16,959 nucleotides of DNA, from positions 1 through 16,959 of the forward strand of contig JAZNYY010000079.1 of NCBI GenBank assembly GCA_045594645.1, written 5' to 3'. Shown piece by piece: positions 1 to 5,773 of this stretch; positions within the stretch are counted from its first letter, which is position 1; the number at the start of each line of letters is the position of its first letter. Source of the DNA: Fimenecus sp045594645 (GTDB lineage: Bacteria > Bacillota > Clostridia > Oscillospirales > Acutalibacteraceae). The notes beneath the pieces were generated by a model. The model worked only from the letters and a program-made list of their open reading frames with translations. It did not search any database and was not told the DNA's origin. The translations under genes and the position numbers were made by a program.

Positions 1-383
1 GGAATCTGCACGAAGTCAACTCCGCGAAGATATGAGCTCGCCACAAAGCCTGTCAAATCCCCTGTTACGCCACCGCCGAGGGCGACGAAAAGGTCAGTCC
101 TTGTTATACTGTTTTCGGCACAGAATTCCAAAATTTCCCCAAAGCTTTCAAGCGATTTTGATTCTTCACCGTGGAGAAATATGAATTCGCAAACAGAATA
201 TCCGTTATCGGTTAAGCTCTTTTTAACTCTTTCACCGTAAATCGAGAAAACCGTATCATCAGAAACGATTACCGCACGGCAAGGCTTTTTAATCGACTTC
301 AGCATTTCGCCAACATTATCCAAAAATCCCGAACCGATATGCACATTATATTCTTTTGAAGCGGTCACCTTAACGATTTCCAT
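1..383 (-). CDS. aroB: 3-dehydroquinate synthase, N-terminal part (runs off the window)
   Basis: Converts DAHP to 3-dehydroquinate, the second step of the shikimate pathway, in the cytoplasm with NAD+ and a divalent metal. Only the first 127 codons are in the window; the family is usually about 350 residues. The visible part begins MEIVKVTASKEYNVHIG and reaches the NAD-binding glycine-rich stretch ALGGGVTGDLTGFVASSYLRG, which is characteristic of AroB. The ATG at 383-381 lies 5 nt after the tyrA stop, with a GGGTGA-like ribosome binding site overlapping that stop, so translation is probably coupled to tyrA. It is the third gene of the aroF-tyrA-aroB operon and so should share the Phe/Tyr attenuator upstream of aroF. 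The motif match is clear; the missing C-terminal metal-binding half cannot be checked here. Confidence 0.93.
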   Translation of the reverse strand, partial: MEIVKVTASKEYNVHIGSGFLDNVGEMLKSIKKPCRAVIVSDDTVFSIYGERVKKSLTDNGYSVCEFIFLHGEESKSLESFGEILEFCAENSITRTDLFVALGGGVTGDLTGFVASSYLRGVDFVQI

Positions 384-388
384 TTTCT

Positions 389-1222
389 TCACCCGTCTAT
401 CTGTTCTTTTAAAATTCTGCCGTCACGCAAAAGCTCTGTTAGCTTTTCGCGGTCATTATTTACCATCGCTTCTCTATATTGTACCAAATTATTTACTATC
501 GCGTCAATTTCATTTATAAGATTATCGCGGTTTTCAAGGAATAATTCTGACCACATATGCTCATTAAGATATGCAACACGGGTTAAATCCTTATAGCTGC
601 CCGCCGAAAAGCCCTTATGCACCATAGCGTTTGGACTTTTAACATAGGCATTTGAAACCACATGTGCAAGCTGTGAGGTAAAGGCGATAATTTTGTCGTG
701 CTCATCGGGAGTGGACATCTGAATATTTGTAAAGCCGATTGAGAGAAACAACTCTTTGATAACATCTACACATTCTTCGGGAGTGTCTTCATAAGGAGTA
801 AGAATCATTGAAGAATTGTTGAAGATTTTAGCCGTTGAATGCTCAAAGCCCGAAAGATGCAAGCCTGCCATTGGGTGCGCACCGATAAACACAAAGTCGT
901 TTTGCTTTGCGATGTCATAAAGCTCATCACAGACATAGCGTTTAACACCGCTTATATCCATAACTATTGCACCTTTTTTAAAAAGGCGGGCATTTTCGAT
1001 TATATAATCAATTGAAGCCTGTGGATAAAGTGACACAATCACCAAATCACAAAGGGGCAAATCCTCTTTTGTGAGTTCTTTTTCAATTGCACCCACAAAA
1101 AGTGCTTTTTGCACAGCTTCAGGGCTTCTGTTTGTGCCCCATACGGTATGCTCTGTGCCAAAGCTGATTGCCTTTGCAAGTGAGCCACCCATAAGACCAA
1201 GCCCGATAATTCCGACTTTCAT
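389..1222 (-). CDS. tyrA: Prephenate dehydrogenase
   Basis: Oxidatively decarboxylates prephenate to 4-hydroxyphenylpyruvate, committing chorismate to tyrosine. The 277-residue protein has an N-terminal Rossmann fold with the dinucleotide motif GLGLMGGS at residues 7-14, then the family motif GAHPMAGLH, then SQLAHVVSNAY in the helical dimerisation domain, where the conserved histidine sits. It ends after the helical domain, so there is no C-terminal ACT domain of the kind that gives tyrosine feedback in longer TyrA proteins; this is seen directly from the length. It is not fused to chorismate mutase. The start ATG is 8 nt after the aroF stop, with a weak AGG-type site overlapping the end of aroF, suggesting coupled translation. 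Without an ACT domain, control of this enzyme may rest on the leader upstream of aroF. An arogenate-preferring enzyme cannot be excluded. Confidence 0.93.
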   Translation of the reverse strand: MKVGIIGLGLMGGSLAKAISFGTEHTVWGTNRSPEAVQKALFVGAIEKELTKEDLPLCDLVIVSLYPQASIDYIIENARLFKKGAIVMDISGVKRYVCDELYDIAKQNDFVFIGAHPMAGLHLSGFEHSTAKIFNNSSMILTPYEDTPEECVDVIKELFLSIGFTNIQMSTPDEHDKIIAFTSQLAHVVSNAYVKSPNAMVHKGFSAGSYKDLTRVAYLNEHMWSELFLENRDNLINEIDAIVNNLVQYREAMVNNDREKLTELLRDGRILKEQIDG

Positions 1223-1230
1223 TTAATCGC

Positions 1231-2232
1231 CTACTTTACTGCATCTAAAACTTTGTTTACTGATGAAACAACATCTGCAAACTGTGGAGGAGTAAGTGCC
1301 TGTGGACCGTCACAAAGTGCTTTTGACGGGTCATTGTGCACTTCAATCATAAGACCGTCTGCACCGCAGGCAGCAGCAGCCAATGACATTGGCTTAACAA
1401 AGCGAGCAATACCCGATGCGTGTGAGGGGTCAATAACTACGGGCAAGTGTGATTTTTCTTTAAGCATTGGAACTGCTGATAAATCAAGTGTATTTCTTGT
1501 TGCAGTTTCAAATGTACGGATACCGCGTTCGCAAAGAATAACCTTTTCGTTACCGCCCGCCATAATGTATTCAGCACTCATAAGAAGCTCTTGGAATGTG
1601 CTTGAAAGACCGCGCTTTAAGAAAATGGGCTTATCAAGATGTCCCAATTCTTTGAGAAGCTCAAAGTTCTGCATATTACGAGCGCCAACCTGAATAATAT
1701 CAACATTCTCAAAAAGAGGAATATGAGATGCGTCCATAATTTCTGTTACAATTGGCATACCTGTTTCTTTTTTAGCCTCAAGCATAAGCTCAAGACCCTC
1801 GCCACGCATACCTTGGAATGCGTAAGGTGAAGTACGGGGCTTGAATGCGCCACCGCGAAGGAAATTAGCGCCTGCTGATTTTACATCCTTTGCGATGCTT
1901 AAAATCTGCTCTCTGCTTTCAATTGAGCAAGGACCTGCGAAGAACTGGAAATTGCCCCCGCCTATTTTATACCCTTCTACATCAATTACTGTGTCATCGG
2001 GGTGGAATTTTCTGTTTGCGCATTTGTAAGGCTCTGAAATTCGTCTTACATCCTCAACAATGTCAAGGCTCTGAATAAGGTCAATATCAACACGGCTTGT
2101 GTCACCGATAAGACCTAAAATTGTCTGGTAATGACCAACAACCTCGTTGATTACAAGATTCTGGTCATGCAACCATTTTGTTAAATTTTCGACTTTTGCA
2201 GGGTCAACCTGATTTTTAAGAATTACTACCAT
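1231..2232 (-). CDS. aroF: 3-deoxy-7-phosphoheptulonate synthase (DAHP synthase, type I-beta)
   Basis: Condenses phosphoenolpyruvate with erythrose 4-phosphate, the entry step of aromatic amino acid synthesis. The 333-residue protein starts with a ferredoxin-like regulatory domain (about residues 1-70, MVVILKNQVD...), as in the Thermotoga-type enzymes. The catalytic barrel follows, with FFAGPCSIES (97-106), KPRTSPYAFQG (131-141), FLKRGLSS and VIDPSHASG, which carry the substrate- and metal-binding residues of the family. In characterised relatives the N-terminal domain gives Tyr/Phe feedback; that it does so here is inference. The start ATG has a good AAGGAG site just upstream. It is the first structural gene of aroF-tyrA-aroB and lies 39 nt downstream of an intrinsic terminator preceded by a Phe/Tyr-rich leader peptide, so it seems to be controlled at both the transcription and the enzyme level. 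Confidence 0.96.
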   Translation of the reverse strand: MVVILKNQVDPAKVENLTKWLHDQNLVINEVVGHYQTILGLIGDTSRVDIDLIQSLDIVEDVRRISEPYKCANRKFHPDDTVIDVEGYKIGGGNFQFFAGPCSIESREQILSIAKDVKSAGANFLRGGAFKPRTSPYAFQGMRGEGLELMLEAKKETGMPIVTEIMDASHIPLFENVDIIQVGARNMQNFELLKELGHLDKPIFLKRGLSSTFQELLMSAEYIMAGGNEKVILCERGIRTFETATRNTLDLSAVPMLKEKSHLPVVIDPSHASGIARFVKPMSLAAAACGADGLMIEVHNDPSKALCDGPQALTPPQFADVVSSVNKVLDAVK

Positions 2233-2264
2233 ATTTCTTACTCCTTTTGGTATGAATTTCGCAA

Positions 2265-2298
2265 TAAAAAATTCCTACAGTAGTTTCACTGTAGGAAT
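2265..2298 (-). terminator. Attenuator terminator in the aroF leader
   Basis: On the minus strand ATTCCTACAG (2298-2289) pairs perfectly with CTGTAGGAAT (2280-2271); an extra T-A pair closes a GAAACT loop. A run of six T follows at once. It lies between the leader peptide stop (2324) and the aroF start (2232), so it is a premature terminator within the leader and not the end of a gene. Its 5' arm and loop contain CAGTGAAAC, which is fully complementary to GTTTCACTG inside the leader peptide coding region (2343-2335), giving the alternative antiterminator fold. Confidence 0.9.
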
Positions 2299-2323
2299 AA
2301 AATGCAAATTATTTCAGCATTCT

Positions 2324-2410
2324 TTATTTTTCCGCAGTGAAACAAGCCTTTGACTTTGTAAAGTAAAAGCTAAAGTAAAAGTATTCAGCTGCGAAATTAA
2401 GAGTTTTCAT
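2324..2410 (-). CDS. Phe/Tyr-rich attenuation leader peptide of the aroF-tyrA-aroB operon
   Basis: A 28-residue ORF starting MKTLNFAAE, with a core YFYFSFYF at codons 10-17 (2383-2360) and a further Phe at codon 24; six Phe and three Tyr in all, seven of them in eight consecutive codons. The ATG at 2410 is preceded by an AGAGGT ribosome binding site (2423-2418), about 25 nt downstream of the expected transcription start. The stop TAA is at 2326-2324, 26 nt before the terminator hairpin. The peptide is unlikely to have a function of its own: by analogy with known amino acid operon leaders, its translation measures charged tRNA-Phe and tRNA-Tyr. Upstream in-frame codons would extend it to 72 residues, but that start would lie upstream of the promoter, inside a repeat, so the short form is chosen. 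Confidence 0.88.
   Translation of the reverse strand: MKTLNFAAEYFYFSFYFTKSKACFTAEK
2335..2371 (-). promoter_or_regulatory. Competing RNA segments of the aroF attenuator (segments 1 and 2)
   Basis: Segment AGCTTTTACTTT (2371-2360, within the Phe/Tyr codons) can pair imperfectly with AAGTCAAAGGCT (2356-2345). Right after it, GTTTCACTG (2343-2335) can pair over all nine bases with CAGTGAAAC in the terminator (2291-2283). A ribosome stalled on the Tyr/Phe codons would leave GTTTCACTG free to form the antiterminator. A ribosome that reaches the stop codon at 2326 would cover much of it and let the terminator form. The base pairings are seen in the sequence; the switching behaviour is inferred from classical attenuators. 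Confidence 0.75.
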
Positions 2411-2441
2411 AATATTTACCTCTGTTTGCTGATTGTAGAGT

Positions 2442-2470
2442 ATTTTAGCACTATAAAGCAATGATGTCAA
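2442..2470 (-). promoter_or_regulatory. Promoter of the aroF operon
   Basis: On the minus strand TTGACA (2470-2465), a 17-nt spacer, then TAAAAT (2447-2442): a near-perfect vegetative sigma-factor promoter. The start of transcription should be near 2435, giving a leader of about 200 nt before aroF. Its -35 box sits 30 nt from the GTAGGGG repeat at 2501-2574. Confidence 0.88.
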
Positions 2471-2500
2471 TATTTTAACTAAAAAATTTTTACACACTTT

Positions 2501-2574
2501 GTAGGGGCGATTCACGAATCGCCCGAAATAGAGATATATCAAACCTCAACGGGCAGTTCGTGAACTGCCCCTAC
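2501..2574. repeat. GTAGGGG-ended inverted-repeat element, copy 1
   Basis: Two 25-nt arms (2501-2525 and 2550-2574) are inverted copies matching at 21 of 25 positions, starting GTAGGGGC and ending GCCCCTAC. Each arm is itself a palindrome around TTCACGAA / TTCGTGAA. A 24-nt AT-rich spacer separates them. There is no coding capacity. The ends match the element at 4574-4647, so this looks like a dispersed miniature element. It lies between the trpS terminator and the aroF promoter. Confidence 0.8.
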
Positions 2575-2606
2575 ACAATTTTCGGTTCTGTTTTAGATAT
2601 ACAATG

Positions 2607-2631
2607 AAAACGGCGAGATTTTCTCGCCGTT
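2607..2631 (-). terminator. Terminator downstream of trpS
   Basis: A perfect 10-bp stem, AACGGCGAGA (2631-2622) with TCTCGCCGTT (2618-2609), closes a 3-nt loop. Only a short TTTT run follows on the minus strand, two of these bases within the stem, so its strength is uncertain. It begins about 30 nt after the trpS stop codon. Confidence 0.7.
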
Positions 2632-2664
2632 CATTTTGCACTTTGCGCTTTGCATTTTGCATTA
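2631..2664. repeat. ATGCAAAATGCAAAG short repeat, copy 1 (overlaps trpS stop)
   Basis: On the minus strand this reads ATAATGCAAAATGCAAAG and continues GCGCAAAGTGCAAAATGA, a run of near-repeats of TGCAAA(AT/G). A very similar string lies at 16058-16089. The TAA stop codon of trpS (2664-2662) forms its first bases. The repeat has no coding role that I can see. Confidence 0.6.
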
Positions 2665-3669
2665 TAACATATATAATCCTGACTTTTTCATTGCCTTATT
2701 GAGTGTTCTCTGTGCAAAACGGCTTGCCTTTTCTGCGCCGTTCTTTGCGCACTCGTTAAGATATGCTTTGTCATTTACAAGACGGTTAAACTCTGCCTTG
2801 AACGGACGAAGCTCTTCAACAACTGCCTCTGCAACTGCCATCTTGAAGTCGCCGTAGCCCTTGCCGTCAAAATCCTTTTCAATCTGTTCATATGAAAGAC
2901 CTGTACAGCAAGAGTAGATACCCATAAGGTTATTTATACCCTCTTTGCCCTCGGCATATCTAACCTTTGCCTCGCTATCAGTTACCGCGCTCTTGATTTT
3001 CTTGACAATTACATTGTCATCATCAAGCATTGAAATATAGCTCTTGGGGTTGGGGTCGGATTTGCTCATTTTAGCAAATGGGTCCTGAAGTGACATTACA
3101 CGAGCACCAACCTTGCCGATAAAGGGTTCGGGCATTGTGAATGTTTTACCATAAACTGTATTGAAACGGTCTGCAATATCGCGGGCAATTTCAAGATGCT
3201 GTTTCTGGTCAGCGCCAATGGGCACATAATCTGCCTGATACAAAAGAATATCTGCCGCCATAAGAATCGGGTATGTGAAAAGTCCCACATTAACATTTTC
3301 GGGGTGTTTTTCGCTTTTATCCTTAAACTGTGTCATACGAGCCGCCTCGCCGAACTGTGTGCAACAATTTAAAAGCCAAGCAAGCTGTGCGTGCTGTGGC
3401 ACATGGCTTTGAATAAACACAATGCTCTCTTCGGGGTCAAGACCGAGCGCCAACAAAATCGCATATAATTCCATTGTGTTTTTACGAAGTGTTGCGGGCT
3501 CGGGACGAACTGTAAGAGAATGTAAATCTGCAACTGCATAAAGACAGTTGTAATCGTCCTTCATATTTTTCCAATTTTTAAGCGCACCGAGGTAATTGCC
3601 CAAGGTTGGAGTGCCTGTGGGCTGAATTGCACTTAAAACTATCTTTTTCTTTTCAACGGTGTTTTCCAT
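2662..3669 (-). CDS. trpS: Tryptophan--tRNA ligase
   Basis: Charges tRNA-Trp with tryptophan, using ATP, in the cytoplasm. The 335-residue protein is a class I synthetase of the bacterial TrpRS size. It has the HIGH-equivalent TPTLGNYLGAL (20-30) after the typical opening VLSAIQPTG, and the KMSKS signature at 200-204. I place the start at the ATG at 3669, because AGGTGA (3681-3676) is a ribosome binding site at proper distance; the in-frame GTG three codons upstream lies within that site. It starts 40 nt after the HAD phosphatase gene, and the gap shows no clear terminator, so the two may be cotranscribed. No T-box precedes it. A stem-loop follows the gene at 2607-2631. Confidence 0.96.
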   Translation of the reverse strand: MENTVEKKKIVLSAIQPTGTPTLGNYLGALKNWKNMKDDYNCLYAVADLHSLTVRPEPATLRKNTMELYAILLALGLDPEESIVFIQSHVPQHAQLAWLLNCCTQFGEAARMTQFKDKSEKHPENVNVGLFTYPILMAADILLYQADYVPIGADQKQHLEIARDIADRFNTVYGKTFTMPEPFIGKVGARVMSLQDPFAKMSKSDPNPKSYISMLDDDNVIVKKIKSAVTDSEAKVRYAEGKEGINNLMGIYSCCTGLSYEQIEKDFDGKGYGDFKMAVAEAVVEELRPFKAEFNRLVNDKAYLNECAKNGAEKASRFAQRTLNKAMKKSGLYML

Positions 3670-3709
3670 TGCTATCACCTATTACAAAATTTATATACAA
3701 TATATTTAA

Positions 3710-4552
3710 CTATTTTTCTGCTGATTTGTCAACATCCTCGGCAATAAATTTCACAACGCTGTCTTCAGTATTTGCGCCTATTACAATATCTGCGATTTCT
3801 TTTACTTGGGGTACAGCGTTCGCCACCGCCACCGCTGTGTCAGCACCGTTAAGCATTACTAAATCATTGAGATTATCACCAAATGCGGTGATTTTTTCAG
3901 CACCCACAACCTCTTTAACCTCTTTTGCACCATTTGCCTTTGAAGCGGTGTGAGAATAAATTTCAATAAGCCAATCGTCAGAGTAGCTGTCCTTATAATA
4001 CGCAAAATCTATTTCGGGGATTTCTTTTAACTTTTCTACAACATCGTCAAGGAATTCGGACAACGCGTAGTAATTCACATAAACAGGGTGCTGGCCTTTC
4101 TCGATAACGGTCAAATCGTCGGTTTGAGTAAATCTGCCGTCAAGCATATCCACTCGATTATCATAGAATTCTTTCATACCATCATTGTCGAATTCGGTAT
4201 ATTTGATTGAAAGCTTATAGTCATCACCATACAAAAACATAAACGGGTGCAAATTCTTTTCATAAAAGCAATCAAGAATTTTTTGCAGTGCCGAATGGTC
4301 AATTTCGTGGTATTTTACCGCCTTACCTGTTTCGGTATCATAGACAAAAACACCATTCATAAGCACAATGGGTGCAGCAAAATGAACTCCCGCCAGAAGT
4401 GGCATTGCGCTGACCATACTGCGCGCCGTTGCCACCGCAAAGGGAATTCCCTTTTCATAAAACTCATTCAGTTTTTCTTTTGTGTATTCACTCATTTTAC
4501 CGTCATTCTGTAAAAGAGTGCCGTCCATATCGCTGATGTAAAGAGTTTTCAT
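3710..4552 (-). CDS. Cof-type HAD-family phosphatase
   Basis: A haloacid dehalogenase superfamily hydrolase of 280 residues, probably acting on a small phosphorylated metabolite or cofactor; the substrate cannot be told from sequence. Motif I is DMDGTLL (residues 8-14, nucleophile Asp8 and acid/base Asp10). A motif II-like TARS follows, then a large C2-type cap, then motif IV FGDNLNDLVML near the C terminus, as in Cof/YbiV/SupH proteins. The start at 4552 is chosen because a GAGGT site precedes it; the ATG six codons upstream lacks one and sits beside the GTAGGGG repeat. It lies between leuB and trpS with no obvious functional tie to either. Confidence 0.88.
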   Translation of the reverse strand: MKTLYISDMDGTLLQNDGKMSEYTKEKLNEFYEKGIPFAVATARSMVSAMPLLAGVHFAAPIVLMNGVFVYDTETGKAVKYHEIDHSALQKILDCFYEKNLHPFMFLYGDDYKLSIKYTEFDNDGMKEFYDNRVDMLDGRFTQTDDLTVIEKGQHPVYVNYYALSEFLDDVVEKLKEIPEIDFAYYKDSYSDDWLIEIYSHTASKANGAKEVKEVVGAEKITAFGDNLNDLVMLNGADTAVAVANAVPQVKEIADIVIGANTEDSVVKFIAEDVDKSAEK

Positions 4553-4573
4553 ATTGACCTCAAAAAACATTTC

Positions 4574-4647
4574 GTAGGGGTCGGCGTCCTCGACGACCCT
4601 AAAGCAATTTAATCACTTTCAGGGCTGTCGGGGACGCCAGCCCCTAC
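4574..4647. repeat. GTAGGGG-ended inverted-repeat element, copy 2
   Basis: Arms at 4574-4600 and 4621-4647 are inverted copies with 22 of 27 positions matching, starting GTAGGGGTCGGCGTCC and ending GACGCCAGCCCCTAC, with a 20-nt spacer. Ends and layout match the element at 2501-2574, but the inner arm sequence differs. It fills almost all of the gap between leuB and the HAD gene and could fold into a strong hairpin on either strand, so it may also act as the leuB terminator. Confidence 0.8.
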
Positions 4648-4654
4648 AATTTTA

Positions 4655-5728
4655 TTATTTCAACAAAGATACCACCAAGTCGCCCATTTCAGCTGTGGTC
4701 ACCTTTTTAAATCCGTCTTCATAAATATCGGGGGTACGGGCAATTTTGAGTGCCTCATTTACTGCGTCTTCAATTGATTTTGCAGCGTCAGCCTCATCAA
4801 ATGAATACTGAAGCATCATTGCAGCAGAAAGAATTGTTGCAAGGGGATTTGCTTTCTGCTGACCTGCAATATCGGGTGCAGAGCCGTGAATTGGCTCATA
4901 AAGTCCCATTTTGCCCGTTGCAAGTGATGCAGATGCAAGCATACCGATTGAGCCTGAAATCATAGATGCCTCGTCAGAAAGAATGTCGCCAAAGATGTTT
5001 GAAGTAACAATAACATCAAACTGGCCTGGGTTTCTTACCAACTGCATTGCGCAGTTGTCAACATACATATGTGAAAGCTCAACCTCGGGGTATTCCGCTG
5101 ACATTTTAATAACTGTTTCTCTCCAAAGACGAGAGCTTTCAAGAACATTTGCCTTGTCAACGCTTGTGAGCTTTTTATTTCTCTTCATTGCCATTTCGTA
5201 AGCAGTTCTTGCAATTCTCTCGATTTCAGGAACTGAATACATTTCTGTATCGTATGCCGCGGGGTTGCCGTCAACCTCTTTGCGACCTCTTTCACCGAAA
5301 TAAATACCGCCCGTAAGCTCGCGAACAATCATAATATCAAGTCCGTCACCGATAATACTGTCTTTGATAGGTGACGCAGACTTCAAAGGCTCAAAAATCT
5401 TTGCGGGGCGAAGATTTGCATAAAGTCCCAATGCACCGCGAATTCCCAAAAGTCCTTTTTCGGGACGCTGATTACCGGGGAGTGTGTCCCATTTAGGTCC
5501 GCCAACTGCACCGAGGAATACACAATCAGCCTTTTTGCAAGCGTCAACAGTTGCTTGTGGAAGTGGCTCGCCTGTTTCGTCAATAGCCACACCGCCGATT
5601 AACTGATAATCATAACTGAATTTAAAGCCGTACTTTTCACCTGCCGCGTCAAGCACCTTTAACGCCTCATCAACTATTTCGGGGCCGATTCCGTCACCCT
5701 TTAATACTACAATATTATATTCTTTCAT
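4655..5728 (-). CDS. leuB: 3-isopropylmalate dehydrogenase
   Basis: Oxidises and decarboxylates 3-isopropylmalate to 2-oxoisocaproate with NAD+, a late step of leucine synthesis. The protein is 357 residues, the usual size. It has the opening LKGDGIGPEIVDEAL, the substrate-loop region RELTGGIYFGERG, the metal- and substrate-binding stretch SNIFGDILSDEASMISGS, and the NAD-binding YEPIHGSAPDIAGQ. The start ATG follows an AAAGGA site. It begins 45 nt after leuA with no terminator in the gap, so it should belong to the T-box-controlled leuAB unit. leuC and leuD, which act between the two steps, are not next to it. Confidence 0.97.
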   Translation of the reverse strand: MKEYNIVVLKGDGIGPEIVDEALKVLDAAGEKYGFKFSYDYQLIGGVAIDETGEPLPQATVDACKKADCVFLGAVGGPKWDTLPGNQRPEKGLLGIRGALGLYANLRPAKIFEPLKSASPIKDSIIGDGLDIMIVRELTGGIYFGERGRKEVDGNPAAYDTEMYSVPEIERIARTAYEMAMKRNKKLTSVDKANVLESSRLWRETVIKMSAEYPEVELSHMYVDNCAMQLVRNPGQFDVIVTSNIFGDILSDEASMISGSIGMLASASLATGKMGLYEPIHGSAPDIAGQQKANPLATILSAAMMLQYSFDEADAAKSIEDAVNEALKIARTPDIYEDGFKKVTTAEMGDLVVSLLK

Positions 5729-5773
5729 AATAATTAGTCCTTTCTAGTAAACGCTGAGAATTGTGACTTCAAT

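Noticed and set aside
1253..1693. 146-codon plus-strand open frame inside aroF
   Set aside because: Antisense shadow of the DAHP synthase catalytic domain; composition is typical of reversed coding sequence.
2411..2542. Upstream extension of the aroF leader peptide to a 72-residue protein
   Set aside because: The longer start lies inside the GTAGGGG repeat and upstream of the promoter, so it would not be on the transcript; the ATG at 2410 has the ribosome binding site.
3710..4552. Possible regulatory tie of the HAD gene and trpS to tryptophan sensing
   Set aside because: No T-box, Trp-rich leader peptide or room for one was found upstream of either gene.
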